The notes beneath the pieces were generated by a model. It was not told the origin of the DNA. It saw nothing but the letters and a program-made list of their open reading frames with translations, and ran no database searches. 64,000 bases of DNA. Source: G963662905 sp963676415. GTDB lineage: Bacteria > Bacteroidota > Bacteroidia > Bacteroidales > WRLA01. Positions 18,175 through 26,463 of the stretch are shown here, piece after piece. The stretch covers positions 3,100,001 to 3,164,000 of the forward strand of contig OY781097.1 of assembly GCA_963676415.1 (NCBI GenBank), written 5' to 3'. The stretch's first letter is position 1. Each line of letters begins with the position of its first letter. The translations under genes were made by a program, and so were the position numbers.

Positions 18175-18870
18175 TTATTTAATTTCATAGCGGGCTTTGT
18201 ACTGCAGGCTTAAAATGGATTTGAATTTTCGGCGTATCCAGCTTCTTTTCCGTGGCAGTTCCCCAAGGATCGATTCCAGGAGGTCAACTTCAACGCCATT
18301 GAGCATGCCTACAGGCCGGTTTTTTCCATTGCAGTTTTTCATAAAGCTTTTCAAAGCGGCAATATCCGCTTTTTTCCATACCCTATTGGCACGGGCTACC
18401 AAAATATAATAATCCGCCTGTTTGATAATCTTTACGGGATAAGTTTCGTGGATGATCGGAGGAAGTTCCAGGAAGATATATTCATACTGTGAGAAATCAG
18501 TTTCCTGACTGATTGTTAGTTCGTTAATATCTTTAGTATCGAATAAATTGTTGTTTTGTTCGTAATATATGTCATCAACATGCAGTTTGTATGGCTTAGT
18601 AACAGGGGCGTTCAGAAACTGTGCATAATAATTGTTGATAATGGGTATTTTATCAATCAATTGATTTCTGGGCTTTTGGAATTCTTCATATCTCCGTTCT
18701 TTTTCGCTTATTTTGAGCATGTCCGGATCTGTACCTTCCATTATTTCTGCAAAAATATTGGGTTTGGCCCTTTTAAGAATGAGTACTTTTTCGCCGAACA
18801 AGCGTAAGCGTTCAGCCATTCTTTCTGCCAGTTCTGTTTTGCCTTCGTGCTTTGTTGAAGAAAGAAACAT
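18175..18870 (-). CDS. Kinase-like C-terminal part of a frameshifted Wzc-type protein
   Basis: A 231-residue frame that begins abruptly at a P-loop-like sequence (SSTKHEGKT near residue 4) with no room for the usual region before Walker A. That missing region lies in the adjacent frame of the preceding gene. The continuous product would read KPYVV-MFLSSTKHEGKT, as in bacterial tyrosine autokinases. Walker A' and B positions are degenerate (VLILKRAKP; IFLELPPI in place of IIDTPP), and there is no C-terminal tyrosine cluster, so kinase activity is doubtful even if the frame were restored. ATG 18870 could permit independent initiation. Confidence 0.6.
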   Translation of the reverse strand: MFLSSTKHEGKTELAERMAERLRLFGEKVLILKRAKPNIFAEIMEGTDPDMLKISEKERRYEEFQKPRNQLIDKIPIINNYYAQFLNAPVTKPYKLHVDDIYYEQNNNLFDTKDINELTISQETDFSQYEYIFLELPPIIHETYPVKIIKQADYYILVARANRVWKKADIAALKSFMKNCNGKNRPVGMLNGVEVDLLESILGELPRKRSWIRRKFKSILSLQYKARYEIK

Positions 18871-20873
18871 ACTACGTATGGCTTGTTTGCCCCTTCTTTT
18901 GCAGCTTCGCTTTTAATTTCCTGAACAGCAATTTCGGCAAGCCTTCCGGCAATGAATGGCAGATTATAGGATCGGTACTTAGGGACAATTTTCGGATAGG
19001 CGCTAATAGCTTTCAGGTTGGTTTTGTCCTCAAAGCGTTCCGGTGTTTTGAGTGTGTTGTCGAGATACTCCAGGGCGATGATAACAAAAGCAACAACAGC
19101 AAAGCCCATAAATGCGGCAACAATAACAAGTATTCCGGTTTTAACGGGATTTGGTTTCAGAGGGAAATAGGGAGGGTCAACTGCTTTGATGTTGGATGAA
19201 AGCTCAATATTCTGTTGCTTTAGCTTACTGGTGTTCAAACTGGCAAGCAATGATAGATATTCCCTTTCGGAGACATCAATTTCGCGCTCAATCCTTTTTT
19301 GCGTGGCACCGAGTGGTGCAAATGTTTTGTAGTATTCCTGAAATTCCCTGATTCTGTTGTTTAAAACTTTTAAACTGGCTTTGCTTTGTTCGTAGAGTAT
19401 GACATTGTCGAGCCAACGAGCCAAAAGGTTTTGTGTTTGCAGCCCGTCTTTTGATTCCGTAAAGCGGAAATACTGTTCAATGTAAAGCGATAGGTTTTTC
19501 TTTAGTTTTTCTGCTTCCTTTTTGAGTTTTTCAAGGTTTTCGATGTTTTTGGGATCGGTATCACCGTATAAGTCGGCTATAGCAATTTTGGAGGTTACTT
19601 CGCTTAAGGCGTTTCTGTTGCGAATTATATCTATGGTTTTCAGGTGAATGCGGTCTTGGAGTTCTAATTGAGATTCAATGGCATCAATAACAGCCCGTGC
19701 GGATTGGAAATTAATCTGCTCTTCCTGATATTTAATGTCAAGCGATTCTTTGGTTACGGCAATAACTTTACTCTGTTCGTAGTAGTTGATGATGTTGTTG
19801 CTTTTATTAAAATAGAGCAGGCGGTCTTCAGCTTCTTTGAGCCTGCGTGCAGCACGGTCAACTTCTCCCTGGAAATATTTGACTACGGCATCGGATTGGT
19901 TTTCATTGATGTTTTTTTGTTTGAGAATGAAAACCTCCATAACATGTATCAGTGTTTGGTAGGCAAATCCAGGATCGGAACTGGTAAAACTCAATGTTAA
20001 CAAATCACTGCTTTTAATGCGTTTTACGTTTACCCCTGATATTTTGCTAACACCGTATAACTGATTGTTGCTATGTAGCATACGGTATATCCAGTTGGTG
20101 TCGTTGGCAAAAGTATATTGCCTGATCCGTTCCAGGTTTTTTCCGAAAGAGACCGGGTCTATATTCGCGTAAGCAGCATGTATGGTGTCTTTTCCGTGAA
20201 AATCATCATGAGTTGATAAATGAGCATCTTTGCTGTGCGCATAAGTGAGGAAAACTTTCGTGCCTTCCGCTATATCATAATCCAATAGGTTGTTATTGCT
20301 CATGATTTCACTGATGGGCAGTCCAAACTTAATGGATAAATCCACGATACTTTCATCGCCTCTTATAATATAAAAAAACTGGCCATCCTTAAGTATGGCC
20401 CCCTTGGCTTGCAACAGTGAATCTGCTTTGATGTTTTTAATGTTGGCTTGTCTTTCCGTCTCTGGATTATTATCCAGATTTATAGTACTGTCATTGATAA
20501 TTAGGTTTTTGATGTATTTTGGTGTTCTTTTTTGCAGCCGGATAAAGTTTTTTCTGGAAATATAATTTGGATCATAGCTGTGTAGCATGAGGTTTTGGGT
20601 AAACAGTCTCAAACCGACCTCACTGGCAACATCTTTCGATTTTATCAGCTCAATTAAATTGTCAAAAGCGGTGTTGTTTGCAAATAAGCTAAACTTCTTA
20701 TTTTGATCGAGATCGTATCCACTGGCAATACCGGTATAGATTGTGGCCGATGAATTATATTTCAAGGCAGGGTTGCTTGTCAGGTATTTTACGATAGCAG
20801 CCAGCAATACCGGCACGGCTATCAGTAAAAACAGATGACGTTGGAACATCCTTAAAAATTGAAATATATTCAT
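18741..20873 (-). CDS. Wzc/GumC-like polysaccharide co-polymerase with LysM-like insert, frameshifted at its end
   Basis: A 710-residue frame: N-terminal helix (about 13-30), Wzz-type periplasmic domain, a LysM-like segment at about 166-211 (FFYIIRGDESIVDLSIKFG), long coiled coils from about 320 to 580, and a second membrane helix near 595-620. Residues up to about 668 fit a Wzc-type protein; the last 42 are out-of-frame sequence. A -1 shift near 18870 joins it to the kinase-like frame. Its ATG overlaps the preceding stop (TAATG). It probably controls chain length and export of the EPS. A sequencing error, a pseudogene or recoding are all possible. Confidence 0.75.
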   Translation of the reverse strand: MNIFQFLRMFQRHLFLLIAVPVLLAAIVKYLTSNPALKYNSSATIYTGIASGYDLDQNKKFSLFANNTAFDNLIELIKSKDVASEVGLRLFTQNLMLHSYDPNYISRKNFIRLQKRTPKYIKNLIINDSTINLDNNPETERQANIKNIKADSLLQAKGAILKDGQFFYIIRGDESIVDLSIKFGLPISEIMSNNNLLDYDIAEGTKVFLTYAHSKDAHLSTHDDFHGKDTIHAAYANIDPVSFGKNLERIRQYTFANDTNWIYRMLHSNNQLYGVSKISGVNVKRIKSSDLLTLSFTSSDPGFAYQTLIHVMEVFILKQKNINENQSDAVVKYFQGEVDRAARRLKEAEDRLLYFNKSNNIINYYEQSKVIAVTKESLDIKYQEEQINFQSARAVIDAIESQLELQDRIHLKTIDIIRNRNALSEVTSKIAIADLYGDTDPKNIENLEKLKKEAEKLKKNLSLYIEQYFRFTESKDGLQTQNLLARWLDNVILYEQSKASLKVLNNRIREFQEYYKTFAPLGATQKRIEREIDVSEREYLSLLASLNTSKLKQQNIELSSNIKAVDPPYFPLKPNPVKTGILVIVAAFMGFAVVAFVIIALEYLDNTLKTPERFEDKTNLKAISAYPKIVPKYRSYNLPFIAGRLAEIAVQEIKSEAAKEGANKPYVVCFFLQQSTKAKQNWQKEWLNAYACSAKKYSFLKGPNPIFLQK

Positions 20874-21655
20874 TAGTATTTGAGTTCGTTTATGATATTA
20901 AATTTCATTCCTGTTAAGTGCTCCAGACCCCGGTACGCATTGAGGAAATCCGTTTTTTGTTGTTCAAACTGGGCTTGGGCCCGAACCATCCTGTCGGTCA
21001 TACGGGCCATATCGTCCAATGTGGTATTTCCGTTAATAAATTGAATTTCTGCCATTTGTACCTGCATCTGTGCAGTCTGATAGTTGTCGTTCCATATTTT
21101 CAGTAATTTTTGCTGTAGCAACAGGTTGTTGTACTGTACCAGAACTTCCATGCGAAGTTCATGCAGAAAAACATTGCGCGTGTTAATGCTTTGCTCGATT
21201 GCAGTCTTTGCAATGCGGATATTGTTTTTCCGTTGTGTCAGGTCATATATTGAGATTTTCACTGAAGCTCCGGCCGAATACCGCCAAGATTCTGCAAGCG
21301 ACAAGCTGGCTGATGTGCCAATTGAGCTACTGGACTGGCTTTCACTGTACACGTCACTGTATCCGTAACTCATAGTGGCCTGACCGGTAAAACTGTTTAA
21401 AAGATCTGCTTTCACGTTTTTCAGGTTGAGGCGGTCGATTTTTATCTCATCATCGCGAAGCCTCAAATACGGACTGTTTGCAATGGCTGAATCTATCAGC
21501 GCTTCAACCGTTGGAAGCCTGGTGCTGATATCGTCCACAATGGGTAAATTGAACAGCGATGAATCAATTTCCTCAGCTTCACGCTGCCCTGACACCAACA
21601 ATGGAACCGAAGTTGCCAGAATAATGATCAATATGTGCAGATAGCCTGGCTTCAT
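20873..21655 (-). CDS. Short outer-membrane-efflux (TolC-like) protein
   Basis: A 260-residue protein with a signal peptide (cleavage near VSGQ), then helical and beta segments of the outer membrane efflux type: an Asn-Ser-Pro-Tyr motif near residue 62 (SAIANSPYLRLRDDEIKIDR), a serine-rich strand region and long amphipathic helices. TolC proteins have two such repeats over 400-odd residues; this is about one unit. It may form trimeric export channels for the polysaccharide or be a reduced relative. It lies 6 bases after the sugar transferase gene and overlaps the Wzc-like start. Confidence 0.7.
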   Translation of the reverse strand: MKPGYLHILIIILATSVPLLVSGQREAEEIDSSLFNLPIVDDISTRLPTVEALIDSAIANSPYLRLRDDEIKIDRLNLKNVKADLLNSFTGQATMSYGYSDVYSESQSSSSIGTSASLSLAESWRYSAGASVKISIYDLTQRKNNIRIAKTAIEQSINTRNVFLHELRMEVLVQYNNLLLQQKLLKIWNDNYQTAQMQVQMAEIQFINGNTTLDDMARMTDRMVRAQAQFEQQKTDFLNAYRGLEHLTGMKFNIINELKY

Positions 21656-21661
21656 AAAACA

Positions 21662-22822
21662 CTAAACGCTTTTCCTTTGGATAAATATTTTAAAAGTTCT
21701 GAAGATCAGGTTTAAATCGCCTAAAAATGAATTGTTGGCAGCGTATTCATTGTCGAGTTCAAATCGTTCTTCCTCCGACATATCGCCACCACGGCCACGT
21801 AGCTCAACTTGCCATAAACCGGTAAGGCCGGCAGCTGTAAAAAACCTTTTGGCGCGGTCTCCACGAGTAAGTTCGTACGCTTCTCCAAGAGGTAATGGCC
21901 TGTTGCCCACTATGCTCATATCACCTTTCAGGATGTTGATGAGCTGAGGAAGTTCGTCAATGCTTGTATTTCTGATGAATTTTCCCACCTTCGTGATGCG
22001 TGGATCATTTTCAATTTTCAGGAATGCAACGCGCTTTTTCTCTTTGTTTGCCATATTTTCACAAACGGCTTTACCCTCGATGTAGTGCACCGGGCTGCAA
22101 AATTCGCCTTCGGGCAGTTTTGCGCATTTCTCGCATTCGCCAATTTCTTCCTTCACATATTGGTTCAGATGTTCAACTTCTTTAAGTCGCTGATCCGCAT
22201 CAGGGTACATGGATCGGAGTTTATAAAAATCAAAAATTTTAAAATTGGTGCCCATTCGTTTGGAAATATAAAAAACCCTTCCTTTGGACTCTATGCGGAT
22301 GGCCAAAAGAATAATAAGCAGAGGAATGCTCAGCACCAGCAGTGTGCCCCCTGCAACCAGAATATCAAAGCTCCTCTTAATTAGAGGTGTTTTATAAGCT
22401 TTAAAATCAGTACTTTTGCTCGAGTTGAGATCGGACTTTGGCTTGGACAGCAGGAAGTTGATGCGTCTGGAAATGCGGTCACAGTCAATTGGCATTGTAT
22501 AAAAGTCATCGATATCGTTTTGTGCCGATTTTAAGCGCATTTCCTCTTCCAATTCATGTGCGACTATCAGAAAGGGGGTTTTGATGCATAGATTTTGCGT
22601 AATCAGCAGTCCTTTAAAGTCGATGGCATTATTTCCCGGTAAATGAAGCTCACAAATAATGGCATCAACATTTTCCTTGTTTTGTTTCAGGTAGTTAAGT
22701 GCCGAAATGCTGTTCTCTTTGCTGGTCAGGTCAAAGCTTGAACACCTGTTAAATTTATTGATAGGATCGGGTGCACTTCCGATGTAGAGCGCCTTAAGGG
22801 GTATCTCTTTTGAATCTTCCAT
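21662..22822 (-). CDS. Polyprenyl-phosphate sugar transferase fused to a pseudo-receiver domain
   Basis: A 386-residue initiating glycosyltransferase of EPS synthesis. Residues 10-125 look like a response-regulator receiver, but the phospho-acceptor position is Glu58 (CELHLPG) and the conserved Lys is replaced (TMPID), so phosphorylation is unlikely. A membrane helix spans about 152-175. The bacterial sugar transferase domain follows (RMGTNFKIFDFYKLRSM, SIDELPQLINILKGDMS, GLTGLWQV). An insertion holds Cys230, Cys233, Cys242 and Cys254 (CX2CX8CX11C), a possible metal site. The upstream response regulator gene is 8 bases away. Confidence 0.85.
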   Translation of the reverse strand: MEDSKEIPLKALYIGSAPDPINKFNRCSSFDLTSKENSISALNYLKQNKENVDAIICELHLPGNNAIDFKGLLITQNLCIKTPFLIVAHELEEEMRLKSAQNDIDDFYTMPIDCDRISRRINFLLSKPKSDLNSSKSTDFKAYKTPLIKRSFDILVAGGTLLVLSIPLLIILLAIRIESKGRVFYISKRMGTNFKIFDFYKLRSMYPDADQRLKEVEHLNQYVKEEIGECEKCAKLPEGEFCSPVHYIEGKAVCENMANKEKKRVAFLKIENDPRITKVGKFIRNTSIDELPQLINILKGDMSIVGNRPLPLGEAYELTRGDRAKRFFTAAGLTGLWQVELRGRGGDMSEEERFELDNEYAANNSFLGDLNLIFRTFKIFIQRKSV

Positions 22823-22830
22823 AGGATACT

Positions 22831-23352
22831 CTATAAAAATTTATATGAACTGATTTTCTCCTTGATCTGGCTTTCAACTTCTTTTTCATCAAAAGGTTTT
22901 TGGATAAAATCCAAAGCACCAAGCCTGTAATATTTGAGTCGTTCTGAATTTGCGATAAGGTCACCTGTAGGACGAATAGGGGAATTTAGGTTCTTGTCAA
23001 CGATCGAAACGAGTTCGTCAGGGTTAAAAGGTTTTACAAGAAAGTCTTGTGCCCCATTTTGGTAGCATTGGATTCTTAGTTTTGATTCGTTTTCTCCACT
23101 GAGCATGATAATGGGGATGTCACCGAAGAAACCGCTGTTTCGGATAATTTCCAGAAAGTCCAAACCTGACATTCGTTCCATCATGATGTCACAGATAATC
23201 AGATCAGGAAAATTGCCTTCCATAAGCCATTGATAGGCATCTTCTCCGTCTGTCTTGCTGATGATCTCATAACGGCCTGTTTTCTTGATGGTTGCTTCAA
23301 GTATCAGGCGAATTGTCTGCTCGTCATCTATAGCCAGAATTTTCTTTTTCAT
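22831..23352 (-). CDS. Single-domain response regulator with duplicated receiver tail
   Basis: A 173-residue receiver protein with the acidic pair Asp9/Asp10, phospho-acceptor Asp55 (IICDIMM) and Lys107 (LVKPF), so it should be phosphorylatable. No output domain follows. Instead residues 145-162 (GALDFIQKPFDEKEVESQ) repeat the alpha4-beta5-alpha5 region at 100-117 (GAQDFLVKPFNPDELVSI), an internal partial duplication. It is the first gene of the minus-strand EPS set, directly before the pseudo-receiver sugar transferase, which suggests signal-dependent control of EPS production. Confidence 0.88.
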   Translation of the reverse strand: MKKKILAIDDEQTIRLILEATIKKTGRYEIISKTDGEDAYQWLMEGNFPDLIICDIMMERMSGLDFLEIIRNSGFFGDIPIIMLSGENESKLRIQCYQNGAQDFLVKPFNPDELVSIVDKNLNSPIRPTGDLIANSERLKYYRLGALDFIQKPFDEKEVESQIKEKISSYKFL

Positions 23353-23392
23353 TTTTCGCTTATTTGTGATTGTTCTTGGTTTTAAAGTAGCA

Positions 23393-23400
23393 CAAATATA
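23393..23400 (-). promoter_or_regulatory. -7 box of the response regulator/EPS transcription unit
   Basis: CAAATATA here reads TATATTTG on the minus strand, 41 bases upstream of ATG 23352. A TTTG-like box (CAAA on the plus strand) at 23416-23419 is at slightly short spacing. Confidence 0.4.
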
Positions 23401-23493
23401 TTATTCCAAAGATACCAAATAATCTGCTACTCTTTAAATAACCAACAACACATTGTTAATAAAAGGACTGCTTTTGTAGATAAGTGCTGTCTT

Positions 23494-25527
23494 TTAAACT
23501 TCTTTTTTCTCTTTTAGCAGTTTTTCCAGGCCAAACATTTCATCACGAAGGCGGGCTGCTTCTATAAAATCCAGCTCTTTGGCCGCTTCTTCCATTGATT
23601 TTCGTGTTTTCCTGATGGCTTCTTTCAGCTGATTTTTATTCATGTAAGGTATGAGCGGATCGGCAGCAAGATTTATCTGTCCTTCATTTTCGTATGAATA
23701 CGTTTTCGGCTCTTGGCTTTTCTCTTTCGATTTGAATCCGGCAAGTGCTTCCCTTGTTGATTTTACGATTTGCCTTGGCGTGATATTGTTTTCTTTGTTG
23801 TATGCCTCCTGTTTGGCGCGCCGGCGGTTGGTCTCATCAATGGTTCGCTGCATGCTGCCAGTAATTTTATCCGCATACATGATGACTTTACTGTTGATGT
23901 TCCGTGCAGCGCGACCAGCAGTTTGTGTCAATGATTTTTCCGATCGCAGGAAGCCTTCCTTATCGGCATCCAATATGGCAACCAAAGATACTTCCGGAAG
24001 ATCAAGCCCTTCGCGTAAGAGGTTGACACCCACTACTACATCAATAATCCCTTCGCGCAGAGATTGCATGATTTCAATACGATCAAGCGTATCAACTTCC
24101 GAATGTATGTATTTTGTATTGATGTCTAACCTTTGAAGGTATTTTGTGAGTTCCTCCGCCATACGCTTTGTGAGCGTAGTGACTAAAATGCGTTCTTTAT
24201 TAGCAATTGTTTTTTCTATTTCATCCAGGAGATCATCCACTTGATTTAAACTTGGGCGCACCTCAATTACCGGGTCGAGCAAACCAGTTGGACGGATTAG
24301 TTGTTCAACAACAATGCCTTCGCTTTTTTGAAGTTCATATTCTGATGGTGTGGCGCTCACATAAACAGTTTGCCGGCTGATGCCTTCAAATTCATCAAAA
24401 GTCAAAGGTCGGTTATCCATTGCGCTGGGCAGGCGAAAACCATATTCCACCAGTGTTTGCTTGCGTGAACGGTCGCCCCCGTACATGGCGCGGATTTGTG
24501 GAACAGTAACGTGGCTTTCGTCAATGATGGTGATATAATCATCAGGGAAATAATCAATCAAACAGAAGGGGCGGGATCCGGGTTTGCGCCCGTCGAAATA
24601 TCGCGAATAATTCTCAATGCCAGAACAATAACCCAGTTCACGAATCATTTCCAGATCATAATTTACGCGGTCTTCCAATCGCTTGGCTTCCAGGTTTTTG
24701 CCCATTTCGCGCATATAATCAGTATGGCGGAAGAGGTCGTCTTGGATTTCACGTACAGCACTTTTGATTTTATCAGGAGAGCTAACAAAAATATTTGCAG
24801 GATAAATACGGATACTTTCCTGAGATTCTATTTTTTTTCCGTCTTCTATCGAAAATGTCTCAATGCTTTCTATTTCATCACCCCAGAAAATAATGCGGAA
24901 TCCAAAATCTGCATAAGCAGGATAAATATCCACAGTGTCGCCTCGAACCCTGAACGTGCCGTGGGAAAAATCAGTTTCCGTCCGACTATACAAGCTGCCG
25001 ACAAGCTGGAGCAAGAAAACATCACGGTTTAAAACCTGTCCTTGTTTGAGGTTTATCGTGTTATTGGTAAAATCATCCGGATTGCCTATGCCATAGATGC
25101 ACGACACCGAACTGACTACAATCACATCCTGCCGGCCGCTCAATAATGCGCTGGAAGCACTGAGCCTCAGCTTCTCAATTTCCTCATTGATGGATAAATC
25201 CTTTTCAATATAGGTATTCGTAACCGGCAGATAGGCTTCCGGCTGATAGTAATCGTAATAAGAGACAAAATATTCCACGGCGTTCTCTGGAAAGAATTGT
25301 TTAAACTCGCTGTAAAGCTGTGCAGCCAGAGTTTTGTTGTGGCTCAAAATGAGTGCCGGACGATTTACTTCTTTCAGTACATTGGCCATGGTGAAGGTTT
25401 TTCCCGAGCCGGTTACGCCAAGTAAAACTTGTGCGTCATCACCGCGCTGCAGCCCTTCTACCAGTTGCCTGATCGCTTCCGGTTGATCGCCGGTGGGTTT
25501 AAAGTCGGAAACAAGTTTGAAATTCAT
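23494..25527 (-). CDS. uvrB: UvrABC excision nuclease subunit B
   Basis: A full-length 677-residue UvrB, the damage-verification helicase of nucleotide excision repair. Walker A GVTGSGKT lies near residue 39, the DNA-clamping beta-hairpin region YYDYYQPEAYLP near 92, the DEAD-like box DESHVTVPQI near 338, helicase motifs QTAGRAARN near 540, and the C-terminal UVR domain (AKELDFIEAARLRDEM) that contacts UvrC. It stands alone, with a TATCTTTG promoter box just upstream. Confidence 0.97.
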   Translation of the reverse strand: MNFKLVSDFKPTGDQPEAIRQLVEGLQRGDDAQVLLGVTGSGKTFTMANVLKEVNRPALILSHNKTLAAQLYSEFKQFFPENAVEYFVSYYDYYQPEAYLPVTNTYIEKDLSINEEIEKLRLSASSALLSGRQDVIVVSSVSCIYGIGNPDDFTNNTINLKQGQVLNRDVFLLQLVGSLYSRTETDFSHGTFRVRGDTVDIYPAYADFGFRIIFWGDEIESIETFSIEDGKKIESQESIRIYPANIFVSSPDKIKSAVREIQDDLFRHTDYMREMGKNLEAKRLEDRVNYDLEMIRELGYCSGIENYSRYFDGRKPGSRPFCLIDYFPDDYITIIDESHVTVPQIRAMYGGDRSRKQTLVEYGFRLPSAMDNRPLTFDEFEGISRQTVYVSATPSEYELQKSEGIVVEQLIRPTGLLDPVIEVRPSLNQVDDLLDEIEKTIANKERILVTTLTKRMAEELTKYLQRLDINTKYIHSEVDTLDRIEIMQSLREGIIDVVVGVNLLREGLDLPEVSLVAILDADKEGFLRSEKSLTQTAGRAARNINSKVIMYADKITGSMQRTIDETNRRRAKQEAYNKENNITPRQIVKSTREALAGFKSKEKSQEPKTYSYENEGQINLAADPLIPYMNKNQLKEAIRKTRKSMEEAAKELDFIEAARLRDEMFGLEKLLKEKKEV

Positions 25528-25546
25528 ATATCGTTTTATGAAGGCT

Positions 25547-25554
25547 CAAAGATA
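25547..25554 (-). promoter_or_regulatory. -7 box of uvrB
   Basis: CAAAGATA here reads TATCTTTG on the minus strand, 20 bases before ATG 25527, giving a very short 5' leader. Confidence 0.45.
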
Positions 25555-25650
25555 CAAAATACTGTTTTGATCAGCTTTTCATTGTGCTTAAGATGTTTTA
25601 TTGATTGAGGAATATTCATAGGCTGATTGAGCAATTTTGTTGGTTATTGC

Positions 25651-25658
25651 TATATTTG
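25651..25658 (+). promoter_or_regulatory. -7 box of the DJ-1/PfpI gene
   Basis: TATATTTG at 25651-25658 fits TAnnTTTG, with a TTG at 25627-25629 as a weak upstream box (21-base spacer). ATG 25708 follows after a leader of roughly 45 bases. Confidence 0.4.
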
Positions 25659-25707
25659 ATTTCGAAATATTAAACTAATTAATGTGCTATAAGTAAAGTA
25701 TTTGAAA

Positions 25708-26280
25708 ATGAAAATCTTAGTGTTTTTGTTCGATGGTTATTCAGATTGGGAGACCGCCTACCTGAGCCCAGAAATATTTAAAAGTGAGAAGTTTGAGTTG
25801 TGCTATTTCTCTATTGACGGCAAAATTGTGAAATCAATGGGAGGGCTATACGTACAGCCAGCTTTTTCCCTGATAGATGTTGCTTCTTTTGATTATGAGA
25901 TGCTTATTCTTCCCGGAGGTACTGCCTGGGAGAAAGGCGAATTGGCCGGAATTGAAGATTTTACGCGCACAGCATTTGTCAAAGGGAAGAAAATAGCTGC
26001 TATTTGCGCTGCCACTGCTTTTTTAGGCCAATTAGGAATATTAGATCAGATTGCTCATACAAGCAATGATTGTGGTTATCTTAAAGCTTGTGCACCCGAT
26101 TATAAAGGCGAAGAGTTTTACCAGAACGAATGGACTGTGAGCGAGGAGAACATTATCACTGCCAATGGTGTTGCTACCATCGAATTTGCACGGGAGATTT
26201 TCAAAATATTAAAACTTTATGATGAAAGGCAAATAGAGCAATGGTATCAGTTGTATAAAAATGGTATTTGGAATGCATAA
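25708..26280 (+). CDS. DJ-1/PfpI family protein
   Basis: A 190-residue class I glutamine-amidotransferase-like protein. The nucleophile elbow AAICAATAFLG places the conserved Cys near residue 98, the LPGGTAWEKG turn lies near 70, and Glu near 15 (SDWETAY) fits the Glu that activates the Cys in this superfamily. Members act as proteases, glyoxalases/deglycases or stress chaperones, and the exact activity is not decidable. ATG 25708 is used rather than the TTG two codons upstream. It is monocistronic between uvrB (divergent) and a convergent LacI gene. Confidence 0.85.
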   Translation: MKILVFLFDGYSDWETAYLSPEIFKSEKFELCYFSIDGKIVKSMGGLYVQPAFSLIDVASFDYEMLILPGGTAWEKGELAGIEDFTRTAFVKGKKIAAICAATAFLGQLGILDQIAHTSNDCGYLKACAPDYKGEEFYQNEWTVSEENIITANGVATIEFAREIFKILKLYDERQIEQWYQLYKNGIWNA

Positions 26281-26463
26281 ATAAAAAGCACCCTGTGAGG
26301 AGAGCCCATCATACTGAGCAGCATACTTCAACAATCTGTGCAAATGAAATTTCCTTCATATTTATAGTAAGATAAATTTGTTGTTTGATGCGTAAATTCT
26401 AACTTCAATATTCATCAATGGTTGTTGTGTTTTTAATGCTCATGGATATTTCATTCGCAGTGT

